A stretch of DNA of 17,741 nucleotides from Prevotellaceae bacterium UBA3849 (GCA_002392645.1 DGHL01000076.1:3656-21396), one strand, 5' to 3'; counted from the first letter of the stretch, positions 1 through 6,926 are shown. The notes: generated by a model not told the origin, from the sequence alone. Made by a program: numbers and translations.

Positions 1-10
1 CGCTTCGCTC

Positions 11-35
11 AGAGTGAAAAGTGAAGAGTGAAAAA
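11..35. repeat. Short direct repeat, intergenic
   Basis: AGAGTGAAAA occurs at 11-20 and again at 25-34, separated by GTGA. The unit looks like GTGAA/GAGTGAAAA-type strings that I recall as common between genes of Bacteroides and Prevotella, so it may be a fragment of a dispersed intergenic repeat. Only two copies are visible and the window edge cuts the context, so membership of a family is an inference. Confidence 0.4.
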
Positions 36-52
36 TCCCATGCGGTAGAAAG

Positions 53-91
53 AAATCCCCTCCCTGCACATTTAATGCAGGGAGGGGATTT
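53..91 (-). terminator. Strong intrinsic terminator of nspC
   Basis: A perfect 16-bp inverted repeat (53-68 with 76-91) encloses a 7-base loop at 69-75. The core is G/C-rich (CCCCTCCCTGCA) and the outer three pairs are A/T. Read on the minus strand, the stem ends in ATTT and continues CTTTCT, a T-rich tail. It lies 33 bases past the nspC stop, so it most likely ends that transcript. The symmetry means it could also stop plus-strand transcription. Confidence 0.85.
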
Positions 92-124
92 GATTTCGGC
101 TTGATCGAGTGAAGGCACCCATTA

Positions 125-1276
125 TCAATCCATGCGGTCACGATAGTCCTCGTATGTGTAGTGGCGCAGTGTCTCTATGACACCATCAGTGTGCATGATG
201 GCTATGTCTGGATGGTTTACGCCGTTGAACATGGTTGTCTTTACGGTGGTATAGTGGTTCATGTCCTCAAACACGATGTTCTCACCCACTTGAAGTTCAT
301 GGTCAAACTGCCATGTGCCCATGTAGTCACCGCTCAGACAACTGCATCCGCCAAGACGGTATTCGTGAGGAAAAGCCTCAAGTGAGTTACCTGAAGACTC
401 CACGGCACCGCGAACCACTGGGGTGTAAGGCATTTCGAGACAATCCGGCATGTGGCATGTGAAAGAGACATTGAGTATGGCGGTGCGTATGCCGTCGTCC
501 TCCACTATGTCAACGACCTGTGCAATGAGAGGCCCGGTCTGCCAGCCGAAGGCACTGCCAGGCTCGAGAATGACCTTAAGCCACGGATAGCGACTGCGGA
601 AATCGCGAAGCAGGTTTATTAGCAACTGTACGTCGTAGTCCTTGCGAGTCATGAGATGACCACCGCCGAAGTTTATCCATTTCAGTTGAGGAAACCAGCG
701 AGAGAACTTCTCCTCTATATGTTTCAAGGAACGCTCAAACACGTCAGAACCGCTCTCACAGTGGCAGTGGCAGTGGAAACCGCTGATGCCGGCAGGTAGC
801 TGGTCGGGCAGGGCTGTGTTGCGTATTCCGAAGCGTGTGCCTGGTGCGCAAGGGTTGTATAGGAGCGTTTCAACCTCCGAATACTGAGGGTTTATGCGCA
901 GTCCGAAACGAATATCCTTATTGATTTTACTTGCACGCTCGTGGTAACGGTTGTATTGTGACAAAGAATTGAACGTAAGGTGACTGCTGATGCGCGCTAT
1001 GTCATCAATCTCATAGTCGGTGTATGCAGGTGAATAAGTGTGGGCAGGAGTGCCAAACTCCTCAAAAGCCAACCGTGCCTCATATAGCGAACTGGCAGTC
1101 GTAGCGTTGATGTATTCGCGGAATATAGGGAATGTCTTCCAAAGGGCGTAAGCCTTGAAAGCAAGGATTATCTCAACCCCGGAGGCATCGGCGACGCTTT
1201 TGATAAGCGAGAGGTTGCTGCGCAGTCTTGACTCCTCGATAAGGTATGTTGGGCGATTTATTGATTTGTATTCCAT
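125..1276 (-). CDS. nspC: Carboxynorspermidine/carboxyspermidine decarboxylase
   Basis: The 383-residue product is a PLP-dependent group IV decarboxylase with the alanine-racemase/DAP-decarboxylase fold. It removes the carboxyl group from carboxy(nor)spermidine, the last step of the aspartate-semialdehyde route to (nor)spermidine, in the cytosol. The likely PLP lysine is K41 in ILAFKAYA. Other family marks are GGGH at 204-207, EPGSAFG at 238-244 and the late active-site cysteine region CSCLSGD at 311-317. Full length for the family. The partner carboxynorspermidine synthase is not in the window. The ATG at 1274-1276 has no visible Shine-Dalgarno site. The gene is monocistronic, divergent from the neighbour at 1454, and ends at the hairpin 53-91. 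An unusual HCHCHC stretch at 168-173 is encoded by three tandem 6-base units. Confidence 0.93.
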   Translation of the reverse strand: MEYKSINRPTYLIEESRLRSNLSLIKSVADASGVEIILAFKAYALWKTFPIFREYINATTASSLYEARLAFEEFGTPAHTYSPAYTDYEIDDIARISSHLTFNSLSQYNRYHERASKINKDIRFGLRINPQYSEVETLLYNPCAPGTRFGIRNTALPDQLPAGISGFHCHCHCESGSDVFERSLKHIEEKFSRWFPQLKWINFGGGHLMTRKDYDVQLLINLLRDFRSRYPWLKVILEPGSAFGWQTGPLIAQVVDIVEDDGIRTAILNVSFTCHMPDCLEMPYTPVVRGAVESSGNSLEAFPHEYRLGGCSCLSGDYMGTWQFDHELQVGENIVFEDMNHYTTVKTTMFNGVNHPDIAIMHTDGVIETLRHYTYEDYRDRMD

Positions 1277-1346
1277 ACTATGTTAAAAAAACGTGTTTAT
1301 ACGCTCCTGATTGTGGTATAAATTAATTTATTATAAAAAAACAGTG

Positions 1347-1354
1347 CAAAGTTA
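1347..1354 (-). promoter_or_regulatory. Possible -7 element for nspC
   Basis: On the minus strand 1354 to 1347 reads TAACTTTG, matching the Bacteroidetes -7 consensus TAnnTTTG. It lies about 70 bases upstream of the nspC start. I do not see a good TTTG at the expected -33 distance, so support comes from one element only. Confidence 0.4.
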
Positions 1355-1372
1355 ACTTTTATATTTGAGAAA

Positions 1373-1404
1373 ATTGCATATTTAACATTTTTTTCTTAAT
1401 TTTG
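1373..1404 (+). promoter_or_regulatory. Bacteroidetes-type promoter for the 1454 gene group
   Basis: ATTG at 1373-1376 serves as a near-match to the -33 TTTG box, followed after 20 bases by TAATTTTG at 1397-1404, an exact TAnnTTTG. Transcription would start near 1411, giving a leader of roughly 40 bases before the ATG at 1454. It sits back to back with the possible nspC -7 box. I found no equally good promoter in front of prs. Confidence 0.65.
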
Positions 1405-1453
1405 CACTCAAAAAGGAATAAATGGCAGATAGTATAGGGGAGAAGGAGAAGTA

Positions 1454-2059
1454 ATGAAACTGATTATAATGACCCAGCCCGCGTATTTCGTGGAGGAAGA
1501 TAAAATACTTACTGCATTGTTTGATGAAGGCATGGACATGCTTCATATAAACAAACCGGAGTCGGAGCCACTATATGCGGAGCGACTGTTGTCGCTGTTA
1601 CCGAAGAATAAGTACGACAAGATATCGGTGCATCAGCACTATTACCTGAAGCAAGAGTATGACCTCAGGGGCATACATATAGATAATGTAGAGACGCCAG
1701 TGCCTGACGGATTCAGAAAGCATGTATCGCGCAGCACTCCGAACATAGGTGACCTGAAGGCACTGAAGAAAGAGTGTGACTATGTGATGCTTCACTCGCT
1801 GTTCGACTCTCTGCATGACGGCGTAAAGGCGTCGCTGACACAGGAACAGATGTTGCAGGCACGCAAGGCAGGACTGATAGACAAGAAGGTTTATGCACTC
1901 GGTGGCATGAGTCTTGAGAGCATTCAGTATGCCAAGGACCTCGGTTTTGGCGGAGTGGTGATATGCGGCGACCTGTGGAACAGGTTCAGCATTCAGCACG
2001 AAGTGAACTTTCACGACTTGATAAGTCATTTCAAGAAACTGAGAAAGGCCGTAGGATAG
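1454..2059 (+). CDS. Thiamine phosphate synthase/TenI-like fold protein
   Basis: A 201-residue cytosolic protein with the layout of the ThiE/TenI TIM barrel. Recognisable strand ends are LHINKPES (30-37), GIHIDN (73-78), SRSTPNIGDL (92-101), YVMLHSLFDS (110-119), ALGGMSLESI (148-157) and GFGGVVICGDLW (164-175, the phosphate-binding end). True ThiE joins HMP-pyrophosphate to thiazole phosphate. Here the first substrate motif (QxRxK in typical ThiE) reads HINKPE, so enzymatic thiamine synthesis is doubtful; a TenI-like or other role is possible. No thiamine genes lie nearby. The start is set by AAGGAG at 1443-1448, five bases before the ATG. The next gene, prs, starts 71 bases downstream, probably in the same transcript. 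Family call is firm, function is not. Confidence 0.72.
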   Translation: MKLIIMTQPAYFVEEDKILTALFDEGMDMLHINKPESEPLYAERLLSLLPKNKYDKISVHQHYYLKQEYDLRGIHIDNVETPVPDGFRKHVSRSTPNIGDLKALKKECDYVMLHSLFDSLHDGVKASLTQEQMLQARKAGLIDKKVYALGGMSLESIQYAKDLGFGGVVICGDLWNRFSIQHEVNFHDLISHFKKLRKAVG

Positions 2060-2130
2060 GAACCATAACTAATTAATTTATAGAATCCACTTTATAAGAA
2101 AAGACATATTTAAAAATCACAGGATATATA

Positions 2131-3072
2131 ATGAAAGACGATAAGAAGGATTTCTTGGTATTCTCAGGAACTGCTACACGCTATCTGGCAGAGAAGATAT
2201 GCGCAAGTCTCGGTTGCCCTCTGGGTAATCTCGTAATTACACGTTTCAGCGACGGTGAGTTCGCTGTCAGCTTTGAGGAAAGCATAAGAGGTCGCGACCT
2301 CTTCCTCGTGCAGAGCACATTCCCAAATTCTGACAATCTGATGGAGCTGCTCTTGATGATAGACGCAGCTAAGCGTGCTTCTGCCCGCACCATCAATGCT
2401 GTAATACCTTATTTCGGTTGGGCTCGTCAGGATCGTAAGGATAAGCCACGTGTGTCTATCGGTGCAAAGCTTGTGGCTGACCTGCTCAGCGTGGCAGGCA
2501 TTGACCGTCTCATAACGATGGACCTGCATGCTGACCAGATACAGGGATTCTTTGATGTTCCGGTAGATCATCTCTATGGTTCAGGCGTGATACTGCCATA
2601 TCTGGCAAACCTCAAGCTTGAGAACCTCGTGATAGCATCACCAGACGTAGGTGGTGCAAAGCGTGCAAAGAGCTTCGCTAAGTATCTTGACTGTCCGTTG
2701 GTACTCTGCAACAAGACACGTGCACGTGCTAATGTTGTGGCAGAGATGCAGATAATCGGCGACGTGAAGGACAAGGACGTCGTAATCGTTGACGATATGG
2801 TAGATACTGCCGGCACTATAACAAAGGCTGCCAACATAATGAAGGAGGCAGGCGCACGTTCAGTGAGAGCTGTGGCAAGTCACTGCGTGATGTCAGGACC
2901 AGCCAGCGAGCGCGTACAGGAGTCTGCACTCGAGGAAATCGTGTTCACCGACTCTATACCTTATGCACAGCGCTGCGCAAAGGTTAAGCAGCTCAGCGTG
3001 GCAGACATGTTTGCTGAGACCATACGCAGGGTTATCAACAACGAGAGTATCTCATCACAATACATTATATAA
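2131..3072 (+). CDS. prs: Ribose-phosphate pyrophosphokinase (PRPP synthetase)
   Basis: This 313-residue cytosolic enzyme transfers pyrophosphate from ATP to ribose 5-phosphate, giving PRPP for purine, pyrimidine, histidine, tryptophan and NAD synthesis. Visible family marks in order: FSDGE at 39-43; ATP-site ARQDRK at 98-103; the catalytic-histidine segment TMDLHADQIQGFF at 129-141; PDVGGAKRAK at 171-180; the flexible-loop KTRARAN at 195-201; and the PRPP-binding loop VIVDDMVDTAGT at 218-229. Length is standard for class I enzymes, and no key residue seems lost. The ATG at 2131 lies in an A/T-rich stretch without a clear Shine-Dalgarno site. I see no promoter in the 71-base gap before it, so read-through from the gene at 1454 is likely. 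A long hairpin follows 13 bases after the stop. Confidence 0.95.
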   Translation: MKDDKKDFLVFSGTATRYLAEKICASLGCPLGNLVITRFSDGEFAVSFEESIRGRDLFLVQSTFPNSDNLMELLLMIDAAKRASARTINAVIPYFGWARQDRKDKPRVSIGAKLVADLLSVAGIDRLITMDLHADQIQGFFDVPVDHLYGSGVILPYLANLKLENLVIASPDVGGAKRAKSFAKYLDCPLVLCNKTRARANVVAEMQIIGDVKDKDVVIVDDMVDTAGTITKAANIMKEAGARSVRAVASHCVMSGPASERVQESALEEIVFTDSIPYAQRCAKVKQLSVADMFAETIRRVINNESISSQYII

Positions 3073-3085
3073 TAATAAAACAGGT

Positions 3086-3139
3086 GAGTCGTAAGTTGTG
3101 GATAGCGGGCAACGGCTTCGGATCCATAGCTTACGACTC
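3086..3139 (+). repeat. 18-bp hairpin between prs and the DivIC-like gene
   Basis: GAGTCGTAAG (3086-3095) pairs perfectly with CTTACGACTC (3130-3139). Pairing continues inward to 3103/3122 with two G-U pairs, giving an 18-bp stem and an 18-base loop (3104-3121). CTTTTCT follows at 3144-3150, so it could be an intrinsic terminator for prs. It ends 14 bases before the GTG start of the next gene and could instead mask that ribosome-entry region. The CTTACGACTCGTAAC wording resembles strings I recall as dispersed between genes in this phylum, so a repeat-family origin is also possible. Confidence 0.65.
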
Positions 3140-3153
3140 GTAACTTTTCTATC

Positions 3154-3483
3154 GTGGGTAAGATAAACAATATATGGGACTATCTGGCGCGTCACAAATA
3201 CACTATAGCATTCTTCATTTGTATATTGCTCGTGGGATTTGTTGACGACAACAGTGTGCGCTCATTGATTCAGCTTACCATTCGACTTAATGACGACAAG
3301 GCAGAGCTGCAGATGTACGAAGACCAGTTTGTGCGTGACTCCATACGTCTGAAGAATTTTGAGGCAAGCCTGAAGGGTGTTGAGACGATAGCCCGCGAAC
3401 GTTACAAAATGAAACGAGCTGATGAGGACGTCTTCGTGCTCAGTACGGAGAAAAACATCGGTAGGGAGGATACAGAACAATGA
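3154..3483 (+). CDS. DivIC/FtsB-family septum formation initiator
   Basis: A 109-residue bitopic membrane protein of the cell-division coiled-coil family, expected to join FtsL/FtsQ-type partners at the septum. A short cytoplasmic N-terminus is followed by one membrane helix (about 16-31), a periplasmic coiled coil (about 35-72) and the family signature ETIARERYKMKRADEDVFVL (77-96), close to the usual AREKYxMKxxxEDVFxI. The start must be the GTG at 3154: the frame upstream meets a stop at 3127-3129 and offers no ATG. No Shine-Dalgarno site is visible, and a long hairpin ends just upstream. The TGA overlaps the next ATG (ATGA), so the two genes are probably translationally coupled. Confidence 0.85.
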   Translation: MGKINNIWDYLARHKYTIAFFICILLVGFVDDNSVRSLIQLTIRLNDDKAELQMYEDQFVRDSIRLKNFEASLKGVETIARERYKMKRADEDVFVLSTEKNIGREDTEQ

Positions 3484-3929
3484 GACAGTTGGAAAAGTGG
3501 CAGTCAGTGACATTGGCAATCGGTGCACTGTTTATGGTGTTGGGAGCCGGAGGCGTAGTGTTTGGTTCTGCTATAGGAGCATCATCGTTGGTAATTGTAA
3601 AGGTGGCAAGCATTGTGTTTGCCCTGGGAGCAGTGGCATTTGCTGCCATGCAGATGGCACAGACCTATGAAGGCAATAACTTCGTGATACGTCGCCTGCG
3701 TCGCATTATGGTGATTGGTGACGTGTGCTTCATAATTGCCGCTCTGCTGATGATAGAGAGTAATTTCAGAATACTCTTCCCCTACATGGCAACAACGATA
3801 GAAGGCTATACAAGTTGGGTGAAATATGTATATAACAACTGGGTGGTGGCACTGCTTATCGCAGCCATCATAGAGATGTACACTACGCATCGCATAGCCC
3901 ACGAACTAAATAAGGAAGAAAAGGAATAA
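3480..3929 (+). CDS. Small four-helix inner-membrane protein, unknown function
   Basis: The 149-residue product has four predicted membrane helices (about 10-31, 36-58, 76-92 and 120-134), with a basic loop VIRRLRRI at 69-76 between the second and third and a charged C-terminus ending NKEEKE. I recognise no enzymatic motif and cannot name the family. The first pair of helices is rich in glycine and alanine. Its start overlaps the stop of the DivIC-like gene by four bases, so production is likely tied to that division protein, but this does not establish a division role. A clear promoter for the next gene lies between 4050 and 4080, so the transcript probably ends after this gene, although I see no strong terminator in 3930-4049. 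Confidence 0.75.
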   Translation: MRQLEKWQSVTLAIGALFMVLGAGGVVFGSAIGASSLVIVKVASIVFALGAVAFAAMQMAQTYEGNNFVIRRLRRIMVIGDVCFIIAALLMIESNFRILFPYMATTIEGYTSWVKYVYNNWVVALLIAAIIEMYTTHRIAHELNKEEKE

Positions 3930-4049
3930 GATAACGCAGCCATGATGGGCATATTTGCGGAAGATGTCTTTGATTGTCATTGTTGTCATCGGATAGTACG
4001 ACGGCATGCGGGCAATTAAAGACATTTTTTTGTTTTCATGGAGAATAAT

Positions 4050-4080
4050 TTTGTTATTAGGGAAAAAATACCTACCTTTG
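4050..4080 (+). promoter_or_regulatory. Bacteroidetes-type promoter for the 4102 operon
   Basis: TTTG at 4050-4053 and TACCTTTG at 4073-4080 are separated by 19 bases, both exact matches to the phylum consensus. Transcription would begin near 4087, leaving a leader of about 15 bases before the ATG at 4102. This places the in-frame ATG at 4006 upstream of the transcript start and so decides in favour of 4102. The gap 3930-4049 holds nothing else I can support. Confidence 0.75.
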
Positions 4081-4101
4081 CCTGAAATAACACAAACGTA
4101 T

Positions 4102-5766
4102 ATGAAGAGAATATTAACCTACATACTAAGTCTTGCACTCATGGCTATACTGAAAGTAAGCATGGTGCAGGCGCAAATAAAGTTTATGTACCAAGGCAGG
4201 GAGATTAAGACCTCACCTCGCTGCCTGTATGTGAGCGATGACAGGAAAACATCGGAGAAGAAACATGTATTCGGTCATGTAAGTGAGGCATTGCGCTACG
4301 CAGAGCGAAACAATGACTCAAGGGATACTACATATATCTATATAGAGCCATCGGTATATTGGCTTGACAACCCTGATGACAAAGAGGTGCGCCGCCCACG
4401 TACGGGAAACATACCCTATGCCATGGAACTGACGCTGGATAATGTCAGGTTAGTGGGACTGTCGGCAAAGCCGGAAGACGTGGTGCTCGCCGTAAACCGC
4501 GGACAGACGCAGGGGGCGGACGGCAACTACACCATGCTACATATAAAAGGAGGGAATATTACTGCGGAGAACATAACATTCGGCAACTACTGCAATGTGG
4601 ATCTCGTATATGAACGCGACAAAAGCAAAAACAGGAAGAAGCGCAAGGATGCCATAGTGCAGGCGCAGATAGCTATATGCGACGGCGACAACTATGTGTT
4701 GCGTAACTGTCGTTTTATATCACGTCTGAACCTTTGTCCGTTTGTGGGTGCGAAGCACACGGAGTTCTATGACTGTTACTTCGAATGTACCGACGATGCA
4801 TTGTGCGGAACAGGCGTATATAACCACTGTCGTTTCACGTTTTATTCCGGCAAACCTTTCTATACCACAGACCGTGAGGTTGGGGCACACTTCGTGGATT
4901 GTGACATATACAGCAAGACGCACGGTACGCAGTACCTTACAAAGGTAAGCGGACCTGTGACGATGAAGAACTGCCGATGGACGAGTGATGACCAGGGACT
5001 ACGCATAGAGTGGGATAAACGCCCCGATCCACGTAACTATTGCGTAATGACAGACTGTACGCTGAACGGCAAACCGCTGAATGTACCGACGCCAACGGAA
5101 CCGTTGCCGGTTTCACTGCCGCCATTCTATATACAGCCGCAGTTGGACGTGGTTCCCGGTCAGTGGACGATAGACTGCCATAAACCGCTCGATACGGCAG
5201 AATATCCGTGGCAGCCCGACAATACGAAGGCGGCGTGGGCGTATGCTGAAGGTGTTGACGGTGCTGAGAATCAGTGGGGTATGGTACAGGTGCAGAAAGG
5301 AGCGCGCCTTATGTTTACGCCAAAGACGTCGGAGCCGACAATGAAACAAGAGTGCGTTGTGGCACTGGACCCTTGTAAGAGTGCAGGGCAAGGCTTTGGC
5401 TCTGCCACGGGACAGTATCTGGACATCTGTATAAAGTTTGATACAAAGACCCTGACGGGATACGGACTGCGTTTTGTACGTACGCCAGACTATGACCATG
5501 CAGTGGAAACAGTGCTCGTGGAATATGTAAATGGAAAGGTTGCGCCTATATGTGAGCCGCAGCGTTGCGACTTGTTTAAGAAAGGCTGCGTGGTAAGGCT
5601 GAACGCTGAAGGAAAAACGCTGAAGGCGCAGATAGAACAAGGAGGAGAAACGCAGCAGATGGATGCGGAAATGCCACATCCGAACGACTTCGGCGGCTTC
5701 CACCTACAGCATACGGGAAGCACGGGAGCGTCAGCGACAGTGATAAGAAGTATAAAGATAAAATAG
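4102..5766 (+). CDS. Secreted pectinesterase-like beta-helix protein
   Basis: A 554-residue exported protein. A signal peptide (1-24, cleavage likely after VQA) precedes a right-handed beta-helix resembling carbohydrate esterase family 8 (about 55-330) and a beta-sandwich-like C-terminal domain (about 350-554). CE8 landmarks: IYIEPSVYWL (79-88) at the GxYxE site; NITAENITFGN (152-162); QAQIAIC (187-193) at the QAVAL position; NCRFISRLNLCPF (202-214) where active enzymes have NCRFxGxQDTLY; CTDDALCG (229-236) at the DFIFG position; and KRPDP (306-310) near the LGRPW arginine. By this hand alignment Q and D of QDT are L209 and N210, so normal methylesterase activity is doubtful. The start at 4102 is fixed by the promoter 4050-4080 and by the signal peptide. 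The next gene begins two bases after the stop. It may bind or modify a plant or host glycan in the periplasm or at the surface. Confidence 0.72.
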   Translation: MKRILTYILSLALMAILKVSMVQAQIKFMYQGREIKTSPRCLYVSDDRKTSEKKHVFGHVSEALRYAERNNDSRDTTYIYIEPSVYWLDNPDDKEVRRPRTGNIPYAMELTLDNVRLVGLSAKPEDVVLAVNRGQTQGADGNYTMLHIKGGNITAENITFGNYCNVDLVYERDKSKNRKKRKDAIVQAQIAICDGDNYVLRNCRFISRLNLCPFVGAKHTEFYDCYFECTDDALCGTGVYNHCRFTFYSGKPFYTTDREVGAHFVDCDIYSKTHGTQYLTKVSGPVTMKNCRWTSDDQGLRIEWDKRPDPRNYCVMTDCTLNGKPLNVPTPTEPLPVSLPPFYIQPQLDVVPGQWTIDCHKPLDTAEYPWQPDNTKAAWAYAEGVDGAENQWGMVQVQKGARLMFTPKTSEPTMKQECVVALDPCKSAGQGFGSATGQYLDICIKFDTKTLTGYGLRFVRTPDYDHAVETVLVEYVNGKVAPICEPQRCDLFKKGCVVRLNAEGKTLKAQIEQGGETQQMDAEMPHPNDFGGFHLQHTGSTGASATVIRSIKIK

Positions 5767-5768
5767 AA

Positions 5769-6338
5769 ATGATAGACTACCAGAAAGTAATAGACTACTA
5801 TTATCCGGAAGAGACAATGCCAGAACTGCGTGAGATTCTGGTGAAACATAGCAGGTATGTGGCGGAACTTGCCGCAAAGGTGTGTGAGGTACATCCGGAA
5901 TTGAAGGCAGACAAGGATTTCGTGTATGCCGCAGCCATGCTGCATGATATAGGAATAGTGCATTGTGATGCAACGGGCATACATTGCCATGGGACGGAAC
6001 CTTACTTGTGTCATGGTGTGATAGGTGCACAGATGATACAGGAGGCAGGTATGCTTGATGCCGATGATGCATGTGCGGTGGCTCGTGTGTGCGCCCGTCA
6101 TACAGGCACAGGACTGACAGCTGAGAATATACGTGAAAGGAAATTGCCGCTGCCGGAGGAAGACCTCGTGCCTGAAACCGTGGAGGAGCAGATAATATGC
6201 TATGCAGATAAATTCTTCTCAAAGACACATCTTGACTATCATAAAAGCTATGAACAGGCGCTTCATTCACTGGAGAAGTTCGGTGAGCATGGGGTAAAGG
6301 TCTTCAGCGAGTGGCATAAAAGATTTCATGTAGAGTGA
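5769..6338 (+). CDS. HD-domain (HDIG) phosphohydrolase
   Basis: A 189-residue cytosolic metal-dependent HD-superfamily protein. The metal ligands are all present: H27 in KHSRYVAELA, the H59-D60 pair in LHDIG, H82 and H111 as the additional histidines, and D147 in CYADKFFSKT. The region between the HD pair and H82 is rich in histidine and cysteine (HCDATGIHCHGTEPYLCHG), giving extra possible metal ligands. HD proteins of this size usually hydrolyse nucleotides or other phosphate esters; the substrate cannot be read from sequence. TAG of the upstream gene is followed by two bases and this ATG, and the TGA here overlaps the next start (TGATG), so it is the middle gene of a tightly coupled three-gene unit. 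Confidence 0.85.
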   Translation: MIDYQKVIDYYYPEETMPELREILVKHSRYVAELAAKVCEVHPELKADKDFVYAAAMLHDIGIVHCDATGIHCHGTEPYLCHGVIGAQMIQEAGMLDADDACAVARVCARHTGTGLTAENIRERKLPLPEEDLVPETVEEQIICYADKFFSKTHLDYHKSYEQALHSLEKFGEHGVKVFSEWHKRFHVE

Positions 6339-6898
6339 TGAGGGAAGATAAAACGGCATTGAGAAAAGAAGTCAGGGAACGTAAGAATATGTTCTCGGAG
6401 GAAGAGCTGAAGGCACATTCGGAGAGGATTTGCGGCCAGTTGCTGAGGCATGGTAAAGTGTTGGAAGCGGAGACGGTCTTTGCATATTGGTCTTTGTCAG
6501 ACGAAGTGTGTACTCACAGACTCGTTACGAAACTGCTGGCGATGGGTAAGACGGTGTTGTTACCCAAGGTGGTTAGTGACACGCAGATGACAATACACCG
6601 TCTTGCTGCGTTGTCAGATCTGTCGGAGGGTGCTTATGGCATAATGGAGCCTACGACGGAAGCTTTGTCCCAGGAGACGTGGACGGAATTATTGCAGCAT
6701 AACGGCGTAGGATTGATACCAGGCATGGCATTTGACAAAGCCATGCACCGAATGGGTAGGGGAAAGGGTTATTATGACAGGGTGCTTGCCAAGTTGCCCG
6801 GTATGTATAAGATAGGAGTATGCTTTCCCTTCCAGTTATATAATGAAATACCCGCAACAAACCTCGATGTGCTAATGAACGAGGTGTGTTGCGGGTAA
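6338..6898 (+). CDS. 5-formyltetrahydrofolate cyclo-ligase
   Basis: This 186-residue enzyme of the 5-FTHF cyclo-ligase family (YgfA/MTHFS) uses ATP to turn 5-formyl-THF into 5,10-methenyl-THF, returning it to the one-carbon pool. Seen: the N-terminal ALRKEVRER helix (7-15), the substrate-loop GAYGIMEP (98-105) and the nucleotide-binding PGMAFDKAMHRMGRGKGYYDR (128-148, with PG-AFD and GRGKGYYDR intact). A GTG at 6335 precedes the ATG at 6338; I choose the ATG because it forms a TGATG stop-start overlap with the HD gene. The C-terminus departs from the family's usual ending (NEVCCG) and is encoded inside a terminator hairpin (6851-6895), so codons there serve two roles. Converges on typA with 28 bases between stops. 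Confidence 0.92.
   Translation: MREDKTALRKEVRERKNMFSEEELKAHSERICGQLLRHGKVLEAETVFAYWSLSDEVCTHRLVTKLLAMGKTVLLPKVVSDTQMTIHRLAALSDLSEGAYGIMEPTTEALSQETWTELLQHNGVGLIPGMAFDKAMHRMGRGKGYYDRVLAKLPGMYKIGVCFPFQLYNEIPATNLDVLMNEVCCG
6851..6895. terminator. Terminator inside the cyclo-ligase coding end, probably bidirectional
   Basis: Arms 6851-6866 and 6880-6895 pair in 15 of 16 positions (one A-G mismatch at 6860/6886) around a 13-base loop. The stem is G/C-rich at both ends (CCCGC and CCTCG). On the plus strand a T run follows at 6910-6914. On the minus strand the hairpin lies 32 bases past the typA stop and is followed by TATTTCATTATA. The stem lies wholly within the coding region, ending exactly at the base before the cyclo-ligase stop codon. 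Confidence 0.7.
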
Positions 6899-6926
6899 CA
6901 AGTGAATTATTTTTCTTCAAATAGGA

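Noticed and set aside
2164..2571. Long minus-strand frames over prs, gyrA and the beta-helix gene (for example 5113-5703 and 9550-10224)
   Set aside because: Cysteine/histidine/serine-rich shadow translations opposite well-recognised genes, with no family resemblance or start signals.
3942..4019. 25-codon frame with a DCHCCHR cluster between the membrane protein and the beta-helix gene
   Set aside because: No ribosome binding site, no promoter placed for it, and a frame of this length is easily open by chance; the Cys/His cluster alone is not enough.
4006..4101. N-terminal extension of the pectinesterase-like gene
   Set aside because: It lies upstream of and across the exact promoter match at 4050-4080 and would put 32 residues before a good signal peptide.
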